From the NCBI RefSeq assembly GCF_021917145.1, contig NC_061061.1, positions 2,508,067 to 2,572,066 of the forward strand: a DNA stretch of 64,000 bases. The letters run 5' to 3'. The translations under genes and the position numbers were made by a program. Source of the stretch: Hypomesus transpacificus (lineage: Eukaryota > Chordata > Actinopteri > Osmeriformes > Osmeridae). Shown here piece after piece: positions 16,446 through 28,175 of the stretch; positions within the stretch are counted from its first letter, which is position 1, and each line of letters starts with the position of its first letter. Under the pieces are notes generated by a model. The model saw only the letters and a program-made list of their open reading frames with translations, did no database searches and was not told where the DNA came from.

Positions 16446-16999
16446 CTGCGTACGTACGTGCACGTGTGTGACTTAGGTTAATCAGCTGCAAATAAGCCTA
16501 AGTGAAAGATATCATGTCCTTATCATGGTTGCTATATATACCTCAACATGACTCTCTCTCTTCCACTCTATCTCTATCCCTCTCTCCAGAGAGAGAGAGG
16601 GAGATCGAGAGAAAGAGAGAGGGAGAGAGAGAATGTGATGAGCAGGCAGAGATAGCATTAAAGTCTCTTTTCTGGTGGATGCAAATCTCTCACATTCACC
16701 AGCTCTTTCTGGCAACAGCCGATCCACTCGCTCCAGCTGAATCCTGACCCCTGGCTAGGCCTGTTGGCTTAGCTTGATAGTTGTGGCTTGGCCTGGTGCT
16801 TCTGGCTGACTACTTTTATGGCAATGCCTTGTTGTTCTGGCTAGGTCTGGAAATGATGGCTAGGTGTAGTGGTTTCGGTTAACTCTGGTGGGCCTGGCTA
16901 GGTATAGAATAGAATCGAATAAATAGACTAGATCATATTGGACTAGTCGACTGTAGAGTACAATCCAATACAACAGAACAGAAAACAACTTTGTTGTTC
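16446..16999. other. Non-coding region
   Basis: It contains a short GA/CT inverted stretch at about 16555-16632 and loosely repeated GGCTAGG/GGCTTGG words at 16745-16905. No gene is recognised. Confidence 0.5.
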
Positions 17000-19310
17000 T
17001 TTATTGTTATGGAACAATAGCGGGTCTGCTGGGCCGGGCTAAGCATCTGGAGCAAAGCAGTTTATGACAATGACCTCTGACCTCAGGACTAGACCAGCGG
17101 CAGAGAGGTCGCTGCAGATTCAATCATCACCAGGAGACGTCTCAGTTTGTGTTTGACCTCTTGTTTAATGATGAAGACATCTTCATGTTCGACCCATCAG
17201 ACATACAAGATCACACACTGCTCGCACACTCCAAAGCGCTGCAGTGTCTAGTACACTTATAAAAATAACAATCATAAAAAATACATACTCAGGCTCTTTT
17301 TCAACTTTTTTTCTCTTTTCTGAAGGTTTGATTTGTAAAGATTGCATTGAGACACAAATGAACATTTCAAACAAGGCATACAAGACAATCCAAAGACCCA
17401 CTGCCTTTATAACCACGGTAACCCAAAGCCTCTGTAACTACGGTAACCCCTAACCTGGCTGCATCTGCTGGTGAAGCTTTACAAAGGGGAAGTGACATCA
17501 CATGGCACACCACGTCCACAGGATTTCATCATTACATCAAGAAGCGAAAAGAAAACTATCACCGGGCTATTGAGAAATCCTGATTGGGTATACTTCTAAA
17601 GGGTGGGACAGTTCCTATGATTCATAGCAGGCTGGGATTTCGGAGGATCAGCAGAGGAACCAACAGAGCAACACCCTATTACCAGCTACACCCATCTCAC
17701 CTCTTCTCCAGCTCTCTCGACCTCATTCTCTTTCTCTGCTGCTCTGCCTCCCTCTCTCTCTTTTGCTCTCTCTCTCCCTCTGTTCTCTTTTGCTAATGCT
17801 TCAGCTTCACCCCAGCAGATAATTCTACATACCAACAACTGGTCTTACCCTCTGTCTAGCCCTCAAGTCAACATTGGGCACCAGGCAAACGGATAACAGT
17901 TGGAACAACCCTTTCTGATGATTGAATATGCAGTCACCCACACACAGCCCAGCTCGGTTCAGCCCAGAGGTGACCCGGGACTAGCCCTAGCCCATATACA
18001 GCCTAGCCCAGTTCAGCAGCAGCTGTGGAATTCCCTGCCAAGGTGTTACAGCAAACAATGTACCATCACCAGAGGTGTCTGCAAATATCTCCCTACACAC
18101 ACCAGCTCTCTGCCTGCCCGCCCGCCCGCCTGCCCGCCCGCCTGCTTGCCTGCCTCCTTTCTTGCCTCCCGGTCTGACAAGTCTGGTCTCGTTTGCAATT
18201 AGCTCCATTCATGAAGGTTGGTTGGATGCATACAAAGCCATGGGATCATGAAACTCCAGGATTCTGCCTCGACTCATAAGATCAGCTTTAATAGGAATCA
18301 ACAATATTTTCAAGATAAACCACAACAAAACAACATCAAACCCATATTTGAAGAAAGCGGCGGTGCAGCAACTGCTCCCTCCGTTGTTTCTGGGGGAGAG
18401 GCCTAAGAGGCGGGGTTAGGGTGTGGGAGTCACCTTCTCGGCAGTTCCCTAAATGTCTGCAGACGTACATAAAGTTTGGCCAATCAATGTATAAAGCAGG
18501 GCAAAAATCCCACCCCCTTGAACATCCCCAGTACAAACAAGAGACCCCAGACCCTAATTCCCACAAGGCCTTGCTCCCTCTAACCTCTGCTAAGCTCTAG
18601 GCACTTAAAACACAAGGTCACATACATATACAGGGAATTTCGTTTAATCTCTTTACCAAACAACGGTTTCTTTAGGAAGTCTAATTTGAGTCTGTGTGAG
18701 GTTGTAAGTCTGACAGCCAGTTCAGATGAGGTCCATCGACCCAGGACCTGACAGAAAGTCCACAGAGCTCTGTGTTGGGGGCGGGGGTGGGGGAGGGGGG
18801 AGGGGGGATCTGAGTCAGCAGGATTGCAGGACACACAGCTGAAGGCTCCAAGTCCATCCATCTGTGTTCATCTGTCTGCAGCACCAGTGGTTTGTTGGTT
18901 GGATTTGTGCTACAAGGACTCTCACAGGCTTTCTTTGCTTTGCATTGATGCTTGAGCAAACCTTAACCCCAGGTGTGGGCAGGTGGGGGCAGGGGAAAGG
19001 GAAGGGGTGAAGGACCCCCAGAGCAGTAGAGGGGTTTGGGGGGTACTCGAGAGCGTTCCTATCATACGTTAAAAGCCAGTCCTCACTGGCTACCGAGCCC
19101 TGGCTATCCTGATCTTACTGACCGAGCTCTGATACAGCCAGTCAAAACATTCCGATTCAAATTTTGAAATTCGAAACGATAAGGCGAGGAGACCCCTTGA
19201 TCGGGCGACTCAGCTGTGAAACACCCAACAGGTGACTCCTGCATACAAACACGTTTTCCGATCTCCCTCTCCCCATTTCCCTCTCTTCCCATCCCTCCGT
19301 CGCTGCAGGC
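17000..19310 (-). other. tent5a: Probable 3' UTR of tent5a (extent uncertain)
   Basis: The sequence downstream of the tent5a stop codon shows no other gene on the minus strand. Candidate polyadenylation hexamers on the minus strand are ATTAAA at 18643-18648 and AATAAA at 17000-17005. Mammalian TENT5A has a 3' UTR of several kilobases, so use of the distal signal is plausible but not shown. A simple CCCGCC/TGCC repeat lies at about 18115-18165 and a G-rich run at 18778-18808. Confidence 0.4.
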
Positions 19311-20090
19311 TCAGTTGCAGGGCAGCCAGGTCGAGTAGGAGTGCTGCTGACAAGTGAACACGGGCTGCACCTGCGCAATGTAATAGTTACTGAAGTTGCC
19401 GTCGGCGACGTAAGGGGCGGGCTGGTAGTAACAGGTCACGTTGGCCACGTTGGGGAAGACGTTCTGCTCGGCCAGCACGCGCACCGCCAGCATGGCGATC
19501 AGGCCCAGCGTCTGCCGCCGCTCGTGGCCCATCAGACACACGGTGCTCTCGTTGACCACGCCGTGCAGCGTGATCAGGTAGTCGTGCTTGCGGTCCTCCA
19601 GGCCCGTGAAGTGGTTCTGCAGGTAGGACTCCAGCTTCCTCTGCTGCTCCAGGATGTCCGAGAAGTCGATGAAGAAGCGCGAGCACATGTAGCGCTGCAG
19701 GGACTTCATCTCCGTCTCCGAGTCGGCGCGGAACCCCCTCACCAGCAGGTGGCAGTATTTGAGCAGCCCGCCGCCCCGGATCTCCTCCGGGTTGCGGGTG
19801 CAGATGATCTTGTGGCGCAGGTGGTCAAGGGCCTGGCCGAAGTCTCCGAAGACGCTCTCGCCCACGATGGTGGGGTGGAAGGCCGGTGCCATGGGGTTCT
19901 CAGAGCACTCGTAGAAGAGCAGGAGAGAGTCCAGCTGGATCTGGAAGGAGTCCACGCTGAACTCAAACTGCCTGCGGAGGGAGTCCACGAACTTCAGCTC
20001 CACGTTCTTCCCTCGGTTGTTGGAGAGCGAGATTAGACTCCAGCGGTCGGAGTCATTAGACACCTTTACCATCTTCTGTACGTAGGCCTC
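19311..20090 (-). CDS. tent5a: tent5a coding exon 2
   Basis: The acceptor TGTGTCCTAG precedes GAGGCCTACGTACAG (EAYVQ). It encodes residues 145-403 and ends at TGA (19311-19313). It carries the third catalytic acidic residue and the whole C-terminal helical region. A 231-codon frame on the opposite strand is a GC-rich shadow. Confidence 0.95.
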   Translation of the reverse strand, partial: EAYVQKMVKVSNDSDRWSLISLSNNRGKNVELKFVDSLRRQFEFSVDSFQIQLDSLLLFYECSENPMAPAFHPTIVGESVFGDFGQALDHLRHKIICTRNPEEIRGGGLLKYCHLLVRGFRADSETEMKSLQRYMCSRFFIDFSDILEQQRKLESYLQNHFTGLEDRKHDYLITLHGVVNESTVCLMGHERRQTLGLIAMLAVRVLAEQNVFPNVANVTCYYQPAPYVADGNFSNYYIAQVQPVFTCQQHSYSTWLPCN

Positions 20091-20971
20091 CTAGGACACA
20101 CACACACACAGGGGAATTATGTAACTGCTATTCATTGCAATCATCTGAAGCAATAAAGATAATTAAGAGAAGCAAGTCGTATTATTTTTCATCTGACATT
20201 TAAAACCATTAATTTATAGCCTGAGCGTCAGACTCCATTCAAAGGGACACTGCTGGCTGAACAGTAGCCGACAGGCGGCTGAGACAGTATCCGCTTTCGA
20301 TTGGTTTGATGTAAATCCGCTTAACGGCAGCAAACCAACATTTTACTATCAGTAGGCTATAGGCAACACCGGACCAACGCTTCTAATTCGCGTCAAACAC
20401 TTTCACCTAATCAGACTCTTAACAATGTAGGCTATAAATATAACCACATGGGCTACGTATACATATAGCCTAGTAATCCCGTTTTAAATATTTGATGATT
20501 TCATACATATGATTTTATATCTCAGAAACTATACTATACCTTTAAAGTTAATTGAGTTATTTTCTTCTTATTCACTCCGTCGGGTAGGAAATCCAGAAGG
20601 CAGTCCAAAACGATATCCTTCACAATCTGAAAGTCAATTTCTCCCTTCATATCCGCGCAAAATATCAGGTCGAGGTCCTTGTACCCGAGTCCACTGTCCT
20701 CGTGAAGAACGTGGCTGGCAGCAGACCCGTTTAACCTAACGTCCCTGACATTGATATGCTTCTCCTCCATGCGGCTCCGGACCACCTTCACGATCTCCAA
20801 CGGTTTCATCTCCAGTGTAGGGAAGTTGCCACGGCCATGGATGGGGATGGTCTCCGTAAGAATTGCGTCCAGCCGCTGCACTTGCTCCCAGCTGAGGACG
20901 CTGACATTGCTATTCTCCAGCTCATTTAGGGAACTAGCAGAGCCACAAGAACTGGTGTCGTCCTCTGACAT
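19311..20971 (-). CDS. tent5a: TENT5A (FAM46A) terminal nucleotidyltransferase, 403 aa, two exons
   Basis: This is a non-canonical cytoplasmic poly(A) polymerase. TENT5 enzymes lengthen tails of mRNAs translated at the ER, and TENT5A acts on collagen and other secretory mRNAs in bone. The coding sequence joins 20971-20540 and 20090-19311. The start is the ATG at 20971, followed by [10 protein letters not shown]. The nucleotidyltransferase core shows GSAASH at residues 82-87, the acidic pair D99 and D101 in YKDLDLIF, and E175 in GKNVELKF. These align with the catalytic D90, D92 and E166 of TENT5C. The C terminus ends in TWLPCN as in human TENT5A. Human TENT5A is longer because of a Gly-Asp-Phe repeat absent here. 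Assignment to TENT5A over B, C or D rests on the residues [33 protein letters not shown] similarity and on the IBTK neighbour. Which teleost ohnologue it is stays unresolved. Confidence 0.96.
20091..20539 (-). other. tent5a: tent5a intron (449 bp)
   Basis: The donor is AAAG|GTATAG at 20540/20539 and the acceptor is CCTAG at 20091-20095. The phase is 0 and the position, after LTLK, is the one I know in mammalian TENT5 genes. Confidence 0.9.
20540..20971 (-). CDS. tent5a: tent5a coding exon 1
   Basis: It encodes residues 1-144, including [13 protein letters not shown] and the DLD metal-binding pair. The upstream minus-strand sequence up to about 21440 has no in-frame continuation that resembles the family, so the ATG at 20971 is the likely start. 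Confidence 0.94.
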
Positions 20972-21470
20972 TGTCGATTAAATAAAACCGATTAAGATTT
21001 TAAAAAACTGACTACTGATCTATTAAGTTTTCAGTAGCCTAATGCTGGTCAGCGGTCCAACTCAGATTTACACGCAAAAAACTGTATAGGGGATCAACGT
21101 CAAGATAGACAGCATCAGTATCCTCAGTGAGTAGCCGTTTCCGTAACCTTACCCTATCTTACAACAAAAATAAACAATATCAAAGTAACTCATCTGCACT
21201 CGTTTGCGAAAGTGCGCAGTGAAAAGCAGACGCTGAGAGTCTGCAGAATATATATAGATGCCTTTAAGAAAAGACAAACAATAGCTTCCCTTAAAACTTG
21301 TCCTTGCTTCTGCTTTCTTCTATCCAGATTTTAAAACGCGGACATCATCGCGCGCGTGCAGTCCCTATGTGTAGGTCCGAGTGCTGCGTATTACAGTCTG
21401 GAAGCAGCTAGTAAGCCAGGGGGTTCGCCTTTCAGTCCGCGAGTACATGGCTAAAAAGAGGCACGCCTAT

Positions 21471-21488
21471 GATTTTATAAATTTGCAT
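21471..21488 (-). promoter_or_regulatory. tent5a: Candidate core promoter of tent5a: octamer next to a TATA box
   Basis: On the minus strand the sequence reads ATGCAAAT directly followed by TTATAAAATC. That is an intact POU octamer abutting a TATA-like element, about 500 bp upstream of the start codon. It would place transcription initiation near 21440. This is inferred from motif and position only. Confidence 0.45.
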
Positions 21489-22332
21489 GAATAGCCTACG
21501 CGAGTCGCACTTGGCACGCGGTCCGATGATAAACCCTCTTTGGAATCCCGTGGGTTTTGACGCGCGAGTCCTACATATTTTATTGCCTCTTCCCAGAAAC
21601 ATAAATAGAATCTTCTCAGTTGTAACCGTGCTCTTCAGACCTCGCTATCTATATCTTGCTGATCCCGCTTGATTTCACTTGATAGAATAGCTTTAACCCT
21701 CCGTCATAGAATCGACTCTCCGTTAGGCTTCTAACACTTGTCTCTGGAAGGCAAGTTCTGTTCTAGAGATGCCCGAGGCAGTTGCTCACGCCCCTCTTTC
21801 TCCGGAGTGACAACCATTCTCACCAATAACTGGTCGTCTTTCGCTACAGCCTTGCCCAAAGCATCACCTCCACCACTCTTTTTGACTTAAGAGTCCACTA
21901 AGACAGTGTTATGTAACATTTAGCGTCCATATAAATAAATGCTAATTGCTCCATGTTGAATTCGTTTTTTTAAAGACATTTAAGGCTTAAATCATTGCAC
22001 TTCTGCCCGCATTCATGGTAGCATATGCTAAGGCATTATATGGTCTCGGAAAATAAATAATTTCAGACACAGATATTCTTGGTAACTCTAGGGTACTTTA
22101 CCAGTTCGGTTCGCTTCGTTTGGCAATGCCAGATCGCCCTCTGTGGGCTGAGATTGTCTCCATCCACGTTTATGTATAGTTTTAAGTATCAAGCTACTGC
22201 AAAAGGTGCAATGTTGAGCCTAGGTTTCCTGGAATAGATTTGAGCTGTTGAGGAAACAGGGTGTCATATTTTCTCTAATCTCATTAGTTAAGCCGATACT
22301 CATTATCTTTCACTCTGCCTTTAAGACGTGTT
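21489..22332. other. Intergenic sequence upstream of tent5a
   Basis: It is unique-looking sequence with no gene. Candidate regulatory DNA of tent5a, but no specific element beyond the promoter motif was seen. Confidence 0.5.
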
Positions 22333-22640
22333 GGCTGCTTCTGTGCTCTGCCTGTAAGACCTACTTGACGGGATGTTTTACTGCTTGTTTTAAGACATGT
22401 GGGCTGTTTCAATGCTGTCTTCACCTGTTTTACTGCTTGTTCTAATACCTGTGGACTGTTTCAGTGCTCTGTCTCTACCTGCATGACTGGCGGTTTTATG
22501 GCTTTTTCTATAAGACCTTTGGGTTGTTTCAATGCTTTGCCTACCTGCTTGACTGGCAGTTTTACGGCTTGTTCTATAAGCCATGTAGGCTGTTTCAATG
22601 CTCTACCTGTAAGACTTTCAGGCTGTTCCACCATTCTGTC
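22333..22640. repeat. Degenerate minisatellite, about 4.5 copies of 52-68 bp
   Basis: The word GGCTGTTTCAATGCTCT (with variants) recurs at about 22333, 22401, 22453, 22521 and 22587. Each is followed by TGACTGGCGGTTTTA- and CTTGTTCTATAAGACC-like segments. Copies have diverged by 10-20 percent by eye. Confidence 0.85.
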
Positions 22641-23392
22641 TCTCTGGCCTAACTCTGACCTCACAGTATCTACCTAAGCTTCCAACAGCTCAGAGATCTT
22701 ATCTCACTGAGCCCGAGATGTTAGTGGGTGAGAAGATGACAGTCTAGAAGTGTGTGTGTGTGTTGTGTGTGTGTGTGTGTGAGTAGGGGAGCTGTCACTG
22801 AGAATCCATCAGGATGAGTAAAGCTGTGCGTCACAGCAATCACCTAGGACTGTAACCCCAGTTTATCTCATTTGCTCTGTGACACAGGCAGCCCAGCCTA
22901 ACACACACACACACACACACACATTACATTACACAGACTGTTGATACCATCTTCACATAAGATGTGCATTTGCATTCATAAAAATTGCATTTGAATCCTG
23001 TACAGTGTAAGCTGTCTTTTGATAGGCTAGCAGCAGCAACAGGCTCCTGCCAGTGTGTGGAATCGTGAAAGAGCACATCTGGAAATATGGAGCTGGTCTT
23101 TAACGGCATCTCTGGGTCTCCTAAGCTCCTTAATAAATGATCATGATGGTTGGGCCCAGTGAACTGTAAAGAGAAACCTAGGGGTTTCCTGTGCCAGCCA
23201 TGTGACAGGGCTGCTGGATTTATACCCTGTGATGTGCAGCTTCTCGGTGGAGCGCCACATCATCTCTGTGTCTGAGCTCATCCCATGGTTAGGCCCGTGG
23301 GGAGCGTTGAATCAAACGTCTCACTCACTGCCTAGACCTGCAGTGACAACAACAATACTGTTTTCTTCCTAGCTCACAACTCGTTGGTTACT
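22641..23392. other. Intergenic sequence
   Basis: It holds short TG (about 22750-22782) and CA (about 22902-22922) repeats. No gene is recognised. Confidence 0.5.
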
Positions 23393-23561
23393 GGACTGGA
23401 TGGAGCAGACAGATTAGCTGAAGTTCTGAAAGGAGTGACAGTGATCGGTTGGTGTGCTAGATGGAGCAGAAATGGCCTGGCTGAAATTCTACAATTTGCT
23501 GAGTGACAGTGATTGGTTGGATGACTGGAGGGAGCAGTCTGGGATTGGCCGAAATGCATGA
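23393..23561. repeat. Degenerate tandem repeat, about 3 copies of 53-67 bp
   Basis: The pattern GGTTGG...GGAGCAG...GCTGAAATTCT...GAGTGACAGTGAT occurs three times, starting near 23393, 23446 and 23513. The last copy is incomplete. Confidence 0.7.
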
Positions 23562-24643
23562 TGGTGTGTTTTTGAAGCAAGATCAACCGCGACTGGGGGA
23601 AGTGTATCCCCAGAGACCAGAGGAACAGCTCCAGAGAGACCATCCTGAGCAGGGTCAACTGGTCTTTGAAGAACAGAGTGATCCAACACAGCACCTCATC
23701 TCTCTAGCTGGAGGTTGTTATGCTGCAGCAGTAACCACTGACTCGCCAACTCAGTAACTGTCTGGAGGTGCATGTTGAAGGGAAACAGAAATACAAAAAC
23801 ACCTGTATACACACACACACACACACATCGCCACCACCATTAACACTGCCACCATCTGACTAATGTGCACAGACCTGCCAGAGCGAGAGAACTGGAAGAG
23901 ATGGTAATGATGGAAAAGGATGATGATGTCTGCTGTTAATGCTTTCAAGGTAGGGTGAAAAAAAACCCCCACTAGAGGTGATTCTCTCTCTCTCTTTCCT
24001 TTCTTCCTTTCTCAGCGCTCTCTCTGTCTCTCTCCTCATCTTCACTTGAACTCCACTCTGTTCTTTCCTGTTTCCATCTCAGTTTTGTCTTCGGCCGGGG
24101 TAACCGCGTGCGTGTGTGTGTGTGTGTGTGTGTGTACGCGTGTGTGTGCATATGGTGGATGTGGGGGTGGCCTTACACAGCTGTCTTCACCATCTATATG
24201 GGTGTGCGGCGGTTTGAAAACAAAACCGTCCAGTGTTGATGGCCGCCGCACAAGTGGCCGAGATGCTGCAACCACACGAAAGACGCCTCCTCGTCACCAA
24301 CGCGATCCTGTTTCGAGGAGCAAACATCCAACGAATAAACAAGACGCTCTCGAGCGACGCCACAACGTTCTGCTGTGTCCCTCCTCGACACCGCTCGCTC
24401 TCTCCCCGTTCTCCTCAGTTCCTCCCTTTCCCTGGCCCCCGGGCCGGTGCTAACTGGATTTCCAGGCGGGCCGTATTAGACGAGTGATATTCCCAGCGAC
24501 GCTGGAACAGTTAGTTTTGGGTGTTTGTCAGGAGCTCCTGAATGAAATGGGATTTCCAGCACGCATCGGTCTTCGCTGGTTGCAACCGACAGTGACAGTG
24601 TTGCGGAGAACTCCTCTGCTTTTCCAGAGCAGGGTTGTGGGGT
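23562..24643. other. Intergenic sequence
   Basis: A TG repeat lies at about 24110-24150. Several short frames (for example 24233-24487 plus) resemble no known protein. Confidence 0.5.
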
Positions 24644-24796
24644 CAGGGGCGCCGTATAGGGGGGGAAAAGTTAGGACGAATCTGACTGACAGGGGCCCCA
24701 AAAAATAGAAAAACTAATAGAAATGATCAACAAATATTAATATATATTTCCTTTTTCATGGGGCCCAAAATTCCTGGCGGCACCCCAGTGTGGGGT
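24636..24796. mobile_element. Non-autonomous hAT-type MITE with 8-bp target duplications
   Basis: The element runs 24644-24788 (145 bp). The left end is CAGGGGCGCCG and the right end, read inward, is CTGGGGTGCCG, an imperfect terminal inverted repeat of the hAT kind. The flanks 24636-24643 and 24789-24796 are both TGTGGGGT, and an 8-bp duplication is the hAT signature. The interior is AT-rich with a pair of GGGGCCC words. It has no coding capacity. Confidence 0.88.
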
Positions 24797-27009
24797 CACT
24801 GGAGTGAGTTGTCACACATGCCACCACGCCTCACATTTTGGGGGATGCTGTAGTTTTAAGCGCGATGTGTGTGTCGTGACGTGTGTGATAAGCATCTGCT
24901 ACTGCGGTAAATAGGGTTCTATGCTGTTCCTGCAGAGTGATGTTCCTCTCTACATTTTTCATTTTCCAATTTAATACTGTGTAAGTCATATATACATATA
25001 ACATGCGTGCCATACACATTTCAAATGTACTGCATATATATATAGACAAATAGATGTACGTCAACACACGAAAAGACATTCATATTTACAGCGTGTCCGC
25101 TGACATGTTCATTCAAATAGAAATGCCACCTCTCTCTATTGTCTGTCTTGCTCTGACACGCGCCAACACCATGCCATGCCTGCTGCGACGTGTGAGTTTG
25201 AATGTGTGGGCGTGATTCTTAGCAGCCCGAGCCGGAGGAGACTGTGGGTCAGGCAGGTGTCTCTGACCACGGAGTAGCCTCAGCCTGAGCCTCGGGACAG
25301 GGTGAGGGGGGTCCTCTATCTGAGATCTAGAAGGTTCCGGGGACCTGGGAAACATCAAACACCAGGTCGTGATGCAGACTCAGAGAACCTGGAACACTGG
25401 CGGGTCACAACCTGGTCGACGTCAGTGCCAGACAGCCACCTTGCCGGCAGGCAGGCTGCACTCAGGATGTGATCTTGGCCCAGGGATACGGGGGTCTATA
25501 GTTAGGTAATCCTCCGGTAACTGGCTCTGCGTCCACTAAGAGGGATAGAGAGGACTGGTCTGATAGCAGGGGCTGGCAACGGCTGTGAGACTCTAAGCTG
25601 CTAGAAGAAGCTTATATTAGCTATCTCTGTGGCTTCTGGTGGGACTGAGGAGGATGAATAACTTTGGATTCACTTCAAACGGATGACGTTCTCCAGCCTG
25701 TCTTCCTTCTCTGTTCTGGTACAGGGCGGGACTGGATTGGTCCAAGTCTGGCTTGGTCTGGTCAGGTCTGGTCCAGGCCTGGTCTGGTCCAGGCCTGGTT
25801 CTCCTTTGTCCTCCTCCTTATCAGCAGCTCCTCCCCCTGGAGCGCGGCACGATGACTTTCCCATCTGCCCAGTCAGACCACTGTCAGGCTCTCCCTGTCC
25901 CTGTGCCGGAGGAATGTCCTCCCAAAATGCTTTGCTGCTCTGCGGAGCTCATCAGATCCCCGGGAATGTCAACACTCCCCACTGTCATCACAAAACAGTC
26001 ACTGTGCCCAAAGCGGACAGATTCTAGATCATTATGGTGATGTCACTCTGGGCCTGGAGAACCATGATCACATACGTATGGAAGTCTCTCTTAAAGCCAG
26101 TCTTCGCAATGTGGATTGCATAAAAACAACTATAGATTTGACAACACTATAACTCATTCCCACAGCATTCATCGTTTATTATTCTGAATTGTTGGGCATA
26201 CCGGTAATAACAGTAAGTTGTTTAGGTTGATTGCATAACTGGTACCATCAGAACTACGCAAGAGAGGTAACAGTCTCGGTTTACATGGTCCTGTAGATCT
26301 TAAACACAGTGAGAATGTATCTTCATCACAGCCACCTGTCCATCTGCTGCCCCCCCCCCCCCCCACACACACTCCTCTGCCCCCCTCACTGCCTGATTGG
26401 TCTTAATGTGTAATTATCAAGTCTCTTTCTGGTTCCTCATGTGGTAATCTACTTGCAATTAGAGCTAATAAAACCACTCTATCAGATACACCCCCCCCTT
26501 CCCTTAATAGTTCCAGCTAATGAATCTCCTCATTCAACACTCTCTCTTTCCCAGTCAGGGTCAAGACTTCCCATCAGCCGAGATGACACCCTAATGGCCG
26601 CTAACTCATGCAGGGAAGAGCTCGTTTTGGAAGACTGACGACATGTTATCCCCATCACCTTCCTCCTTCTCTTCTCTTCCTGCCTCGCCCTTTTCCCCTC
26701 TTAATGGCCGCCAACCCACGCAGAGCCGAGCGCGTCACAGGAGACGCGCTCCGTCCAATACCTCGGGTTAGGCTGAGGGATTCGGCACCCCTGATGAGCT
26801 CTGATTGGACGAGGCAGTACTCACCACGGCAACAATGGAGGTCCAGTGAGTACCACTACCTCCTCCTCTCTCATCCCTTTCCCTACCCATGCTCCCCTCC
26901 CTCTCCCACCCCATCATCTCCTCAGCTGATATCGCTTCCTCTCTCCGGTGGTCCAGTAAACACACTTGAGTGTGACAAAGTAACAAGACAGTCATCGGGG
27001 TCACTGAGC
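24797..27009. other. Intergenic sequence between tent5a and ibtk
   Basis: A GGTCTGGTCCAGGCCTGG repeat cluster lies at about 25735-25800 and a C-run at 26349-26364. A pair of related segments beginning TAATGGCCGC occurs at 26593 and 26703. A 230-codon plus-strand frame (26608-27300) overlaps the ibtk 3' end antisense and looks like chance. Confidence 0.5.
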
Positions 27010-27982
27010 ACAGGTTGGCTTTTTATTGCATGCCATTTTGTCTTCGTACAGGGGGGAGAGGGGGGAGGGGATACCAAGCCAACACATGGGCTCTGGCTCC
27101 AGGCTTACATAGCTGGCTCCATAAACAACTCAACAAAAGAAATAAACGAATCAGAACAAGAGAGCCAACCAGGAGAAAGAAAGTCAATTGTTGTGTCGGT
27201 ATGTGGTGTATGTGTGTGTGGCGTGCTGCAATCTGGTAAGAGTGAAAGCAAGGCGCATTCCCTTCTCCGGCCCTTGTACATTTGGATACAGAGAGAGTAG
27301 CTAGCTGCCTCCTTCTCCTTCCAAACGCCGTGTGCAATATCACACACACCCTCCTCCCCCCCCACACACTTCCCCCTCCATAAACATTCTCAGCAGAACT
27401 GTACGACTGAGAGCCGAGTGTTGAAATGGAGAGGAGCTAACTGCTTCCCCTCGCCTTCCACACACCGTGGGCAGTTTCACACACACCTTCCCCCACCACA
27501 AACACACACACACACATCCCCTCAATAAACATTCTCAGCAGAATTGTATGACTCAGGGCAAATGGTTTCTAGGTATCACTCAGGTCAGGCTGCCCTCTCT
27601 ACTAAATAGGCACAAAGCTTAGTTACCTCAACACTGCACAGCTGGGTATGGTACTTTGGACCCAATTGGTAGTTCTAAATTCAAAACTGTCCTTGCCGGA
27701 CACAATTTACACATATTTGGAAGGCAATATCTGTTGGAAAATCATTCTCGTTTGGCAAGTATCCGCAACACGGGCGCTCCAGATGCACGGCGTCACGTCG
27801 GAGGATTAGGTTAGGGTGGATGTCAAAGGTTGCGGCTACATTATGCGATGTCTTGGAAGCAGAATGTGTTCATGGGCGTAGGTGGGTCTGTCGATGGATG
27901 GATGATATTGTGTCTGACGGTGTGTGTGTGCGCGCGTATGTGTGTGTGTCGTGCAACAGGTCTGTGTGCGAGTGCGTGTGGT
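27010..27982 (-). other. ibtk: Probable 3' UTR of ibtk
   Basis: Minus-strand AATAAA at 27022-27027, with GCAATAAAAAGCC context, is the first strong polyadenylation hexamer after the ibtk stop at 27983. It predicts a 3' UTR of about 950 bases. It contains the tandem duplication at 27305-27555. Confidence 0.55.
27305..27555. repeat. Tandem duplication of about 136-145 bp inside the ibtk 3' UTR
   Basis: Two copies begin with CTGCCTCC and CTGCTTCC (27305 and 27441). Each contains a CACACACC-rich middle and ends with ATAAACATTCTCAGCAGAA (about 27380 and 27524). The copies differ in the length of the CA part. Confidence 0.8.
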
Positions 27983-28108
27983 CTAATGTTTGTTCCAGGT
28001 GGGCGTGGCCACAGGGCCTTGGCTGGACCTCTCCACCACCACCAGCTCCTCAGGGTTGCCACGGCTACTGTAGTGGACAAGCAGGTCCTGGATTGCCCGC
28101 TCCTCAAT
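27983..28108 (-). CDS. ibtk: ibtk coding exon 27 (last)
   Basis: The acceptor CCCCACAG precedes ATTGAGGAGCGG. It encodes residues 1334-1374, from IEERAIQDLLVHY to PTWNKH, then TAG. This end is nearly identical to the human C terminus. Confidence 0.95.
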   Translation of the reverse strand: MEERAIQDLLVHYSSRGNPEELVVVERSSQGPVATPTWNKH

Positions 28109-28138
28109 CTGTGGGGAGGGAGGGGGAGAGAGAGAGAC

Positions 28139-28175
<37 letters not shown>

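Noticed and set aside
19341..20036. 231-codon plus-strand open frame
   Set aside because: It lies exactly antisense to tent5a exon 2 in GC-rich sequence; a shadow frame with His/Val/Leu-rich composition and no known relative.
24233..24487. 84-codon plus-strand frame (MLMAAAQVAEMLQ...)
   Set aside because: Looks protein-like at first, but I recognise no family, it has no flanking exons, and the downstream half is low-complexity.
26608..27300. 230-codon plus-strand open frame starting with ATG
   Set aside because: It crosses low-complexity proline/serine stretches, TG repeats and the antisense of the ibtk 3' UTR; no recognisable domain, so chance is more likely.
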